A stretch of DNA of 8,032 nucleotides from an uncultured Lachnospiraceae bacterium (GCA_910587305.1 CAJUKV010000085.1:1055-9086), one strand, 5' to 3'; positions 1 through 5,990 are shown, numbered from the stretch's first letter. A program made the numbers and translations. Notes: a model not told the origin generated them from the letters alone.

Positions 1-55
1 TCATTTTCAGACCCTTGCTTTCAATTAACTTCCTTAGAGCTTCCGAATCTGTCAA
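1..55 (-). CDS. 5' end of a small Cro-like early regulator gene (partial)
   Basis: Only the first 18 codons are inside the window; the gene runs off the left edge. It begins at a TTG codon (55-53) placed 7 bases after a perfect AAAGGAGG ribosome binding site (70-63). The peptide reads MTDSEALRKLIESKGLKM, which resembles the first helix of small phage Cro/antirepressor-type helix-turn-helix proteins. Its position, divergent from a CI-like repressor and behind its own promoter with operator-like dyads, fits the early/lytic side of a phage-type genetic switch. The family call rests on context and a short peptide, because the helix-turn-helix itself is outside the window. An excisionase-like protein or another small DNA-binding protein is also possible. 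That a translated gene starts here is fairly sure, given the promoter, binding site and open frame. Confidence 0.6.
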   Translation of the reverse strand, partial: MTDSEALRKLIESKGLKM

Positions 56-75
56 ATCTTTTCCTCCTTTCTTGT

Positions 76-168
76 TGATTTTAAATCATCTACTCGTAAT
101 ATAGCACTCTCATGATTTAAAGTCAACTATTTTTTTGTATTTATTCAAAAAATATTGATTTTAAGGAA
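76..168. promoter_or_regulatory. Three operator-like sites of a CI/Cro-type switch
   Basis: Three related 13-base sites are visible. Site 1 (76-88) is TGATTTTAAATCA, a perfect 6-1-6 dyad. Site 2 (113-125) is TGATTTAAAGTCA, a dyad with one mismatched pair. Site 3 (156-168) is TGATTTTAAGGAA, which keeps only the left half. Centres are 37 and 43 bases apart. Site 1 lies just after the leftward transcription start, site 2 covers the leftward -35, and site 3 covers the rightward -35. They are inferred to bind the repressor encoded at 208-837 and/or its Cro-like partner. Confidence 0.6.
98..126 (-). promoter_or_regulatory. Leftward promoter for the Cro-like gene
   Basis: On the minus strand, TTGACT (126-121) and TATATT (103-98) are separated by 17 bases, a good sigma-A promoter. 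The predicted start near position 91 gives a leader of about 36 bases before the TTG start codon. One operator-like dyad covers the -35 element and another lies just downstream of the transcription start, so this promoter is a natural repression target. Confidence 0.7.
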
Positions 169-183
169 ACTCTATGATATATT
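155..183 (+). promoter_or_regulatory. Rightward promoter for the repressor operon
   Basis: TTGATT (155-160) and TATATT (178-183) are separated by exactly 17 bases. Transcription would start near 190, some 18-27 bases before the repressor start codon. The -35 element overlaps a third, half-conserved operator-like site (156-168), which suggests autoregulation. Confidence 0.7.
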
Positions 184-207
184 ATTTCTAACAACATAAG
201 GATTCAG

Positions 208-837
208 GTGATAAATATGGCTGATATAGGAAAACGTATCAAGGAAAAAAGAGAATCTTTAGGAATGACCCAAGAGGAGTTAGCTTCAAAATTAGGGTAT
301 AGAAACAAATCATCTATCGCAAAGATAGAGACTGGCACAAATGATATTGTTCAAAGTAAGGTAGTAGAATTTGCAAATATATTAGATACTACTGTAGCTT
401 ACTTAATGGGTTGGGAAAGCATTCCTAAAAGCAACAAAAGAAAGGGCGTTACTATCAACGTCCTCGGCCGCGTAGCCGCAGGTATCCCGATCGAAGCTAT
501 CGAAGGGATTATTGATACAGAAGAGATCACAGAAGAACTTGCCCGGACAGGAAATTTTTTTGGTCTACAGATACATGGGGATAGTATGATACCCAATATA
601 TGTGATGGCGATATTGTTATTGTCCGCCAACAAGAAGATGCCGAAACCGGAGATATCGTCATTGCTACCGTAAACGGTACAGACGCTACCTGCAAGCGTC
701 TCCGGAAATATAAGGACGGTATTGAATTAATTGCAAATAATCCATCATATGATCCTATGGATTTTTCTACTCAAGAAATTATTGAAAAACCCGTACGGAT
801 TATCGGAAAAGTGGTGGAATTAAGACGAAAATTTTAG
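208..837 (+). CDS. CI/LexA-type phage repressor (XRE helix-turn-helix plus S24 autoprotease)
   Basis: This is a two-domain transcriptional repressor of 209 residues, the usual length for such phage proteins. Residues 7-67 form an XRE/HTH_3 DNA-binding domain (TQEELASKLGYRN, then SSIAKIETG). Residues 80-207 form a LexA-like S24 peptidase. Visible catalytic features are the cleavage site Ala91-Gly92 in GRVAAGIP, Ser126 in GDSMIP and Lys163 in TCKRL; the 37-residue Ser-Lys spacing equals that of LexA. The family cleaves itself when RecA is activated, so DNA damage should induce the element. Two starts are possible: GTG at 208, preceded by AAGGA (198-202), or ATG at 217, preceded by AGGTGAT (206-212), which gives the more typical N-terminus MADIGKRIK. 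The gene is divergent from the Cro-like gene and probably heads an operon with the next two genes. Confidence 0.93.
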   Translation: MINMADIGKRIKEKRESLGMTQEELASKLGYRNKSSIAKIETGTNDIVQSKVVEFANILDTTVAYLMGWESIPKSNKRKGVTINVLGRVAAGIPIEAIEGIIDTEEITEELARTGNFFGLQIHGDSMIPNICDGDIVIVRQQEDAETGDIVIATVNGTDATCKRLRKYKDGIELIANNPSYDPMDFSTQEIIEKPVRIIGKVVELRRKF

Positions 838-889
838 GTTAAACCTCTACGGCGTTTTAATAAAATCTAAAGAAAAGAGGACAATTACC

Positions 890-1630
890 ATGAACAATGT
901 ATTTCTTTTACTATTTTGCATAAGCTTCTTGTGTATCCTAATTTTTATAATATGGGCATTAATTAATTTAATCCGGAGGAAACCGGCTAAAAAGCGTTTT
1001 GTATCTGCTGGTATATCTGCCTTAGTTTTAATAATCAGTACTATTGGATTTGGGCTTACTATGGATGCCACTATACTTAGTGACTCGAACAGCGTAACGG
1101 ATGAAGCTCCTGATACTGTTGCAGAACCTGCCACGCAGCAGCCTACAGTTACGCCTATGGCCCAACCCTCACCAGAGCCTACAGCTATGCCTACGGTCCA
1201 ACCCACACAAGAACCTACAGCTACTCCCGAAGATGCCCCTTCTTCCTCCGAAGCCAATGCTGCTATTTTGGATAAAGCAGAACCGGAAATTGAGGATCCT
1301 CTTGGATTTAATGTGTCATTTAGTGATACATACCGAAATGATGTAACCGGAAACTGGAGACTGGCAAGGATTGCGGAAAATATAAATATAGAAGAATATG
1401 CCGTAGACTATTACAATAATTATTTCAAATCGGACAGCGAAATACATATTATTATTAATTTCACTTTAGAAACTACTACTAGCATAACTGTTATGGGCAA
1501 CCTTTTGGATGTGGCTATTATGGAATACGTTGACAAAGAAGAACATGACGCTAAATTGGCCTGCTCCGGAATGCTACTGAAAGAATATCACGTTAATATT
1601 GATACTGGCGAAATAGAAGAAATCCAATAG
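890..1630 (+). CDS. Membrane-anchored protein with Pro/Thr stalk and unrecognised exported domain
   Basis: I cannot assign a function. The 246-residue protein has two hydrophobic segments, about residues 4-28 and 38-58, separated by a basic loop (RRKPAKKR, 29-36). A hairpin anchor with the C-terminus outside is the likely topology. Residues 70-121 are rich in Pro, Thr, Glu and Gln and contain about 2.4 copies of a 12-residue repeat, a stalk-like linker. Residues about 128-246 form a compact, acidic mixed alpha/beta segment (VTGNWRLARIAE, YAVDYYNNYF, HIIINFTLETTT, YHVNIDTGEIEEIQ) that looks like one folded domain. The start is the ATG after AGAGG (876-880, spacing 9). It lies 52 bases behind the repressor in the same direction with no clear terminator between, so cotranscription is likely. 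Lysogenic-conversion, immunity or sensing roles are possible but unproven. Confidence 0.8.
   Translation: MNNVFLLLFCISFLCILIFIIWALINLIRRKPAKKRFVSAGISALVLIISTIGFGLTMDATILSDSNSVTDEAPDTVAEPATQQPTVTPMAQPSPEPTAMPTVQPTQEPTATPEDAPSSSEANAAILDKAEPEIEDPLGFNVSFSDTYRNDVTGNWRLARIAENINIEEYAVDYYNNYFKSDSEIHIIINFTLETTTSITVMGNLLDVAIMEYVDKEEHDAKLACSGMLLKEYHVNIDTGEIEEIQ
1142..1228 (+). repeat. 36-bp tandem repeat encoding the Pro/Thr stalk
   Basis: Two full units (1142-1177 and 1178-1213) and part of a third (from 1214) each begin CCTACAG. They encode PTVTPMAQPSPE, PTAMPTVQPTQE and PTATP. The unit length is a multiple of three, so copy-number change would lengthen or shorten the stalk without breaking the reading frame. 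Confidence 0.8.
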
Positions 1631-1708
1631 TATTTACCTAACTCTATTCTACTTTACCAAAAGGCAATTAAAACAGCGCATTACCAATAACTTGAAAGGA
1701 GGTCCATT

Positions 1709-2251
1709 ATGGCATTACACCAGGAAATGACTTATACCATTGAAGATATCTACGCCCTTCCGGACGGTCAAAGGGCAGAACTCATTGACGGCCAGATTTA
1801 TGATATGGCGCCACCAAATACTATGCACCAGCGTATCTTAATGAATCTATCTGGTGAGATTCGGGAATATATTAAAAGACATGGCGGCAACTGTGAAATA
1901 TTCCCCGCCCCTTTTGCCGTCTTTTTAAATAAAGATGATAGGAATTATGTGGAGCCTGACATTTCCGTAATATGTGACAAGGATAAGTTAAATGACAAGG
2001 GATGTAACGGTGCTCCGGACTGGATTATTGAGATTGTTTCACCAAGTACGGAACGCATTGACTACGGGATAAAGCTTTTCAAATACCGTTCTGCAGGTGT
2101 GCGTGAATATTGGATTGTAAACCCAAGGACACGTACCGTGAATGTATTTGATTTTGAATACGATCAGGCGTCAACGCAATACAGCTTTGATGATGAAATC
2201 CCTGTATGTATATACGAGGGTTTTAGCGTCTGTATTTCTGCATTAATATAG
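1709..2251 (+). CDS. Uma2 family (DUF820) PD-(D/E)XK nuclease-like protein
   Basis: This 180-residue protein matches the Uma2/DUF820 family, a restriction-endonuclease-like fold common in cyanobacteria and Firmicutes whose biological role is mostly unknown. Diagnostic segments are visible in the family order: YTIEDIYALPDGQRAELIDG (residues 9-28), PAPFAVFL (66-73), VEPDISVICD (81-90), DWIIEIVSPST (104-114) and YRSAGVREYWIVNP (126-139). The likely metal-binding acidic residues are Asp84 and Glu108, with Glu24 and Lys122 as further candidates; all are present, so the protein looks intact. The start is the ATG behind a perfect AAAGGAGGT. No separate promoter is evident in the 78-base gap before it, so it is probably in the repressor operon, and a terminator follows directly. 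Family membership is secure. Nuclease activity and any defence role are inference. Confidence 0.88.
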   Translation: MALHQEMTYTIEDIYALPDGQRAELIDGQIYDMAPPNTMHQRILMNLSGEIREYIKRHGGNCEIFPAPFAVFLNKDDRNYVEPDISVICDKDKLNDKGCNGAPDWIIEIVSPSTERIDYGIKLFKYRSAGVREYWIVNPRTRTVNVFDFEYDQASTQYSFDDEIPVCIYEGFSVCISALI

Positions 2252-2252
2252 C

Positions 2253-2287
2253 AAAAAACCGCCCCTGCGCCAACAGGAACGGCTTTT
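2253..2287 (+). terminator. Intrinsic terminator after the Uma2 gene
   Basis: A run of six A is followed by a GC-rich stem (CCG 2259-2261 with CGG 2280-2282, then CCTG 2264-2267 with CAGG 2274-2277, loop CGCCAA) and CTTTT. The stem is interrupted by an internal CC/AA mismatch. It starts two bases after the Uma2 stop codon and probably ends the repressor operon. Confidence 0.65.
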
Positions 2288-2294
2288 AGATACA

Positions 2295-2342
2295 TCCGAA
2301 GATGATATCCCATAAAATCAAAATTATTGTATCATCTTCGGA
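2295..2342. repeat. 13-bp perfect inverted repeat upstream of integrase
   Basis: TCCGAAGATGATA (2295-2307) is repeated in perfect inverse orientation at 2330-2342, around a 22-base AT-rich loop. No T-run follows the second arm, so it is not a simple terminator. It could be a regulatory stem-loop in the integrase leader or a protein-binding dyad, for example for the integrase or an excisionase. Confidence 0.6.
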
Positions 2343-2343
2343 G

Positions 2344-2385
2344 ACAGCTTGCAAGCGTCAAATATGACGTTAGCTGTTATTTTTA
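2344..2385 (+). promoter_or_regulatory. Stem-loop with T-rich tail in the integrase leader
   Basis: ACAGCT (2344-2349) pairs with AGCTGT (2372-2377), and CGTCA (2356-2360) pairs with TGACG (2365-2369) around AATA, with an asymmetric internal loop. The tail TATTTTTATA follows at once. It resembles a weak terminator or attenuator placed only a few bases before the integrase ribosome binding site (2394-2400), so it may limit read-through into the integrase gene. Confidence 0.45.
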
Positions 2386-2408
2386 TACTCAAAAAGGAGG
2401 ATGATACT

Positions 2409-3452
2409 ATGGCTACAGCGAAGAAACTACCGTCCGGTAAATACAGATGCCTTATCTACACCGGTATTGAGGATGGGAAAAGAAAATACAAGTCTTTTAC
2501 TGCTGACACAAAAAAAGAAGCGGAATTAAAGGCAACACAATATGTAATGGATAAAAAAGATGCCGAAGAAACCCCAGCTGCTATCACCTTTAAAGTAGCT
2601 ATAGAGCTTTATAACAGCTCCAAGGAAGCAATATTGTCACCATACTCCATAACATCATACCTCACGATTAAAAGATACCTGGAAAAACACTTTGCAGACT
2701 TTTGTGAGAAAAACATTTATATAATTACCCAAAAAGATATTCAGGCTGTCATAAATAAAATGGCTAAAAATCTTGAGCCTAAGACGGTACGTAGCAGACA
2801 CGGATATATTGCTTCCGTATTAAAAGAAAATGGCTATGAAAAAAATATAAAGACTCAGCTTCCGGCGAAAAAAAGACCAAATAATTATATTCCTACTGAA
2901 AAGGAAATAATGCGTCTTTTAGAAGTCTCAAAAGATACTGAATTAGAAGTACCTATAATGCTTGCAGCATTCGGGATGATGCGCCGGGGAGAAATCTGCG
3001 CTTTGACGCTGGATGATTTTAATGGGAATCTCGTACATATCCATAAAAATAAAGTGCGTGACCATAATGGGGATTTTCACATTAAAGCCCCTAAAACATA
3101 TTCCGGAGATCGATATATTGAGCTCCCACAATTTGTTACTGATACAATACGTCAAAAAGGATATGTCACAAATTACCTTCCGGATACCATTACAAAAAAC
3201 TTTGAGATACTCCTTAAGCGTAATGGCTTACCCCATTTTCGTTTTCACGATTTAAGGCATTTTTCTGCATCCGTGCGGCATACCCTTGTGCCAGATGTAT
3301 ATACAATGAAGTCAGGCGGTTGGTCTTCGGAAAATATTTTACAGGGAATTTACCGTCATGCCCTTAGTGACAGGGAAAAGGAAATGTCTGACAAAGTAAA
3401 TGATTATTTTTCTGAAAAATACAACCATGCAACACGAAATACAACACGATAA
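2409..3452 (+). CDS. int: Tyrosine site-specific recombinase (phage-type integrase)
   Basis: This 347-residue tyrosine recombinase would catalyse integration and excision of the element by strand exchange at att sites. Residues 5-45 resemble an arm-type DNA-binding domain (LPSGKYRCLIYTG). Residues 58-145 are the SAM-like core-binding domain. Residues 160-340 are the catalytic domain. The active site looks complete: Arg192 in MRRGEI, Lys229 in APKTYSG, His280 and Arg283 in HDLRH, Trp305 in GGWSS (the His/Trp position) and nucleophile Tyr315 in GIYRH. The start is the ATG at 2409, 8 bases after AAGGAGG (2394-2400); an upstream in-frame TTG at 2349 lies inside a stem-loop and lacks a binding site. 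No clear promoter was found in front of it. The gene ends against tRNA-Leu(CAG), which is its probable integration target. I see no disabling change. Confidence 0.95.
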   Translation: MATAKKLPSGKYRCLIYTGIEDGKRKYKSFTADTKKEAELKATQYVMDKKDAEETPAAITFKVAIELYNSSKEAILSPYSITSYLTIKRYLEKHFADFCEKNIYIITQKDIQAVINKMAKNLEPKTVRSRHGYIASVLKENGYEKNIKTQLPAKKRPNNYIPTEKEIMRLLEVSKDTELEVPIMLAAFGMMRRGEICALTLDDFNGNLVHIHKNKVRDHNGDFHIKAPKTYSGDRYIELPQFVTDTIRQKGYVTNYLPDTITKNFEILLKRNGLPHFRFHDLRHFSASVRHTLVPDVYTMKSGGWSSENILQGIYRHALSDREKEMSDKVNDYFSEKYNHATRNTTR

Positions 3453-3482
3453 AAAAGAAGCCCTGAAAATAAGGGCTTCTTT
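3451..3482 (-). terminator. Bidirectional terminator shared by tRNA-Leu and integrase
   Basis: A perfect 11-bp stem (AAAGAAGCCCT 3454-3464 with AGGGCTTCTTT 3472-3482) has a 7-base loop. In the leftward direction it is followed by six T (3456-3451), an excellent terminator for the tRNA transcript. In the rightward direction the tail is TTCTTTCT, weaker but usable by the integrase. The leftward T-run overlaps the integrase stop codon. Confidence 0.85.
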
Positions 3483-3485
3483 CTA

Positions 3486-3569
3486 TGCAGGAAAAGAGAC
3501 TTGAACTCTCATGGTATTGCTACCACACGGACCTGAACCGTGCGCGTCTGCCAATTCCGCCATTCCTGC
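3486..3569 (-). tRNA. tRNA-Leu (anticodon CAG)
   Basis: On the minus strand a complete type II tRNA folds. The acceptor GCAGGAA (3569-3563) pairs with TTCCTGC. The D stem is GCG/CGC with a GG-containing loop. The anticodon stem CACGG/CCGTG encloses TTCAGGT, giving anticodon CAG (3535-3533). The long variable arm has stem GGTA/TACC, and the T arm GAGAG/CTCTT has loop TTCAAGT. The discriminator is A (3486) and CCA is not encoded. It reads CUG leucine codons. Its 3' end abuts the integrase terminator, so this gene is the likely attB of the element on its left. Integration leaves the tRNA complete, so the element must supply an identical 3' portion. Confidence 0.96.
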
Positions 3570-3580
3570 GAACAAACATT

Positions 3581-3609
3581 ATTGTATCTGTTTTTGTCGT
3601 ATCTGTCAA
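3581..3609 (-). promoter_or_regulatory. tRNA-Leu promoter
   Basis: TTGACA (3609-3604), 17 bases, then TACAAT (3586-3581) on the minus strand form a near-consensus sigma-A promoter. Transcription would start about 5 bases before the mature tRNA 5' end, as is usual for a monocistronic tRNA gene. Confidence 0.85.
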
Positions 3610-3654
3610 CCGTTTTATAAAATTTTTTACAAAATCAGATATTAAGCAGAAATT

Positions 3655-3695
3655 AATCGGTGACAGTTCGGCCTTCGGCCAAACTGTCACCGATT
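3655..3695 (-). terminator. Long stem-loop after the GH3 gene
   Basis: A perfect 14-bp outer stem (3655-3668 with 3682-3695) encloses an inner GGCC/GGCC stem with a 3-base loop. It begins 6 bases after the glycosidase stop codon, so it most likely ends that transcript or protects its 3' end. The downstream leftward sequence TTAATTTCTGC is only moderately T-rich, so termination may be incomplete. The high symmetry would also suit a dispersed REP-like palindrome. Confidence 0.6.
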
Positions 3696-3701
3696 CCGCC
3701 A

Positions 3702-5903
3702 TCATTTATGGTATTTCGCATTCCGCTCATCGTGAATGGGGCCACTCCAGTTCATTCCAAATCCGAAATCATAGACATTGCCATGGCTGTCTTTATAAGG
3801 GCAATAGTCTAACGGAGTGTCTTCTTCGTGCTCCTCCACAGTGTCCATATTAGCCGGAAGCTGAACCGGCAAAAGGCCGGCCGGCTCTGCCTTGCCGCTT
3901 ACCAATGTAAGTATCGCCTTTTCCTGCACGCCAAAGTCTATCAAAATAGCGTCTGCATAGGGCTCAAGTTCTTCCAAAACGCAGGGATTATGCATCCTGA
4001 CCACAACAATCACAGGCTTATCCGGCATAGCGGCGCGCATATCCAGTACCAGATCCAGATCTTTCTCATTTGCCGCCTGATTCCTTTTGCCAAAATAGCT
4101 GCGGTTCGAAAAATCTTCCCGGAAATCTCCCCCTGCCAGACTCTCCTTTCTTGCCTTCGCCGCCGTATAAGGGCGATATTGAAGCATAACAGGCTTATAG
4201 CCGGTTTCCTCGCTATAGCAATCGCTTAAGGGACTTTCAATAAAGCATAAGGCGAAATCTGCTTCCAAAGGGGAATCCGCCCATTCAAAAAATTCCTCTA
4301 CGTTCTTGCGGTCTGCTCCGGCAAGATTTTGCGCTTCATTAAGCCCCCGGAAGAAATTCTTTCTTTCGCGGATTGTACGCCCGGGGATGTATACTTTCCT
4401 TCGGCCATCAATCGGCAAAGCACCATTATTTTTAACCATAACTACGGATTTCAGCTGGGCTGCAAAACCTGCTTCACAAAAATCCCTGCAGCCTAAGGTT
4501 CTGACACTTTCTTCCGGATTAAGATATGGATTTTCAAACAAGCCGCATCGAAAACTGTTTAAAAGGAGCCTTACCGCGCTTTCCTCAAAGCGCGCCCGCA
4601 TAGCTTTTTCACCATGTTTCTCACATCCAAGCTTATATGCTTCCAATATAGGCTTTATATCATTATTGCCGCCAAACTGATCCACACCGTTTTCGAGAAT
4701 ACGCAGGTGCCGCTGGGCTTCCGTCATATTTTCGCATCCATAGCATCTGCTTCCAAAGGAGTCGATCTTGGGATCCGGATTCTGGGTGATGCCCCAATCA
4801 GTGCAGACAACGCCGTCATATCCATATTTTTCACGGAGTAAATCGTTTATGATATACTTGCTGTAACTGTTGCCTACATTCTGACCGGATGGGTCAACCC
4901 TCCAGCTCACTGTGTAATAGGGCATAACTGCCGCGGCTTTTCCTGTGGGACCATCCAGCTGAAAGGCTCCCTCAAGAAACGGCTTTAAATGCTTGTCCAG
5001 ATTTTGACCGGGATACACCGCAAATTTCCCGAAGGGATAGTGGGCGTCTCTGCCCGCCTCGCAGGGGCCCCCTCCCGGCCAGTGCTTCACCATAGCGCAA
5101 ACGCTGCTCTCCCCCCATCCTTCGGCATCTTCAGAAGCGGAAGGGTCTGTCTGCAAGCCGTCACAATAAGCGCGCGCCATATCTGTCACCAATTCCGGGC
5201 AGGCTCCATAGGTATCTTCCACCCGCATCCAGCGCGGCTCTGTGCCCACATCAATTTGGGGGCCTAAGGCCGTTGCTATTCCCAGCGCCCGATACTCCTT
5301 TGCCACTACGCGGGCAAAAGCCCTGCATAAATCCGGATCAAAGGTGGCTGCCATAGCCATGCCATCCGGCCATTTGCTGGTATCCGCCGCTTCCGTTTTA
5401 AACTCAGCCGCCGCCTTAGACGCGCTGTGACGTGGATCGCTGCTGATGTTTACCGGCAGCGCATGAGGGAGCGATTCGCAAAGGGCCTGCATTTCATTGT
5501 TCCATCGGGCCGCAATCTCCCCATTTTGCATGTACGTAGCCAGCACAAACCGCACATGATCTTCGGAAAGAAATTTTTTTTGGGCATCTGTCATTTCCCA
5601 TGGCTTTACCCCGCTTTCCTCATAGCTTTTTCCGTGATAAGTTGCGGAAAAAGGGCCTCCGGGAAGACTGGGTACCATTTGATGGGCACTGTACATCATA
5701 AGACCTGCAATTTCCTCCACACTAAGGCGCGAGGCCAAATCACGGGCGCGTTCCTTGGCTGGCAGCCGCCAATCTTCATATGGCAGCAAAGTACCTGTCC
5801 GCTCCATATCCTTAAAGTACAGCCCATCCACTTTCAGAACCGGCACCTTGTCCACTCCTAAAGTAGGGCCTGAAGGATTTTTAATAAATTTAGGTGTTAC
5901 CAT
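3702..5903 (-). CDS. Glycoside hydrolase family 3 enzyme (beta-glucosidase-like, cytoplasmic)
   Basis: This 733-residue protein should release a terminal sugar from beta-linked glycosides with retention of configuration; the substrate cannot be told. Residues about 55-460 form the GH3 TIM-barrel domain. Visible motifs are EPRWMRVEDTYG (222-233), KHWPGGG (273-279) and YDGVVCTDWG (362-371), with nucleophile Asp369. Residues about 480-715 form the alpha/beta sandwich domain, opening with SVVMVKNNGALPI. The protein ends soon after FGFGMNW, so the C-terminal fibronectin-III-like domain of many bacterial homologues is missing. The usual PGxEGG stretch of the second domain is replaced by FGVQEKAI. 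There is no signal peptide, so it acts inside the cell. The start is the ATG at 5903, 9 bases after AAAGGAG (5919-5913); an upstream extension to 6002 would cross the preceding stem-loop and has no binding site. Confidence 0.9.
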   Translation of the reverse strand: MVTPKFIKNPSGPTLGVDKVPVLKVDGLYFKDMERTGTLLPYEDWRLPAKERARDLASRLSVEEIAGLMMYSAHQMVPSLPGGPFSATYHGKSYEESGVKPWEMTDAQKKFLSEDHVRFVLATYMQNGEIAARWNNEMQALCESLPHALPVNISSDPRHSASKAAAEFKTEAADTSKWPDGMAMAATFDPDLCRAFARVVAKEYRALGIATALGPQIDVGTEPRWMRVEDTYGACPELVTDMARAYCDGLQTDPSASEDAEGWGESSVCAMVKHWPGGGPCEAGRDAHYPFGKFAVYPGQNLDKHLKPFLEGAFQLDGPTGKAAAVMPYYTVSWRVDPSGQNVGNSYSKYIINDLLREKYGYDGVVCTDWGITQNPDPKIDSFGSRCYGCENMTEAQRHLRILENGVDQFGGNNDIKPILEAYKLGCEKHGEKAMRARFEESAVRLLLNSFRCGLFENPYLNPEESVRTLGCRDFCEAGFAAQLKSVVMVKNNGALPIDGRRKVYIPGRTIRERKNFFRGLNEAQNLAGADRKNVEEFFEWADSPLEADFALCFIESPLSDCYSEETGYKPVMLQYRPYTAAKARKESLAGGDFREDFSNRSYFGKRNQAANEKDLDLVLDMRAAMPDKPVIVVVRMHNPCVLEELEPYADAILIDFGVQEKAILTLVSGKAEPAGLLPVQLPANMDTVEEHEEDTPLDYCPYKDSHGNVYDFGFGMNWSGPIHDERNAKYHK

Positions 5904-5934
5904 ACTACAAAGCTCCTTTCTATTTCTAAAAATA

Positions 5935-5963
5935 TTGATATATGAGATAAAAGGCCTTGTAAA
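5935..5963 (-). promoter_or_regulatory. Possible GH3 promoter
   Basis: TTTACA (5963-5958) and TATCAA (5940-5935) are 17 bases apart on the minus strand, ahead of the glycosidase binding site. The -35 element lies inside the left arm of the upstream stem-loop. The match is modest, and I saw no better promoter in the gap. Confidence 0.35.
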
Positions 5964-5990
5964 TGATCTGAAAATCATTTGCAAGGCCTT
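5951..5990 (-). terminator. Stem-loop terminator after the chemoreceptor gene
   Basis: Arms of 17 bases (5951-5967 and 5974-5990) pair fully except for one position (A-C in the leftward transcript), around a 6-base loop. It starts 38 bases after the chemoreceptor stop codon. The leftward tail TTATCTCA is short of T, so some transcription may pass into the glycosidase gene. Confidence 0.65.

Noticed and set aside
399..695. Minus-strand open frame antisense to the repressor
   Set aside because: The plus strand encodes an unmistakable CI/LexA-type protein here; the antisense frame shows no recognisable protein.
847..1257. Minus-strand open frame of 136 codons rich in Gly and Val
   Set aside because: It is antisense to the Pro/Thr repeat region of the membrane protein, whose repeats keep the opposite frame open. 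It has no suitable ribosome binding site, while the plus-strand gene has one and a coherent domain layout.
2349..2408. Upstream TTG start giving the integrase 20 more residues
   Set aside because: The TTG lies inside a stem-loop without a binding site. The ATG at 2409 follows a strong AAGGAGG at 8 bases and gives a typical integrase N-terminus.
3485..3853. Plus-strand open frame of 122 codons across the tRNA and the GH3 3' hairpin
   Set aside because: It reads through the complement of a complete tRNA gene, a terminator and the end of a real gene. This is chance openness.
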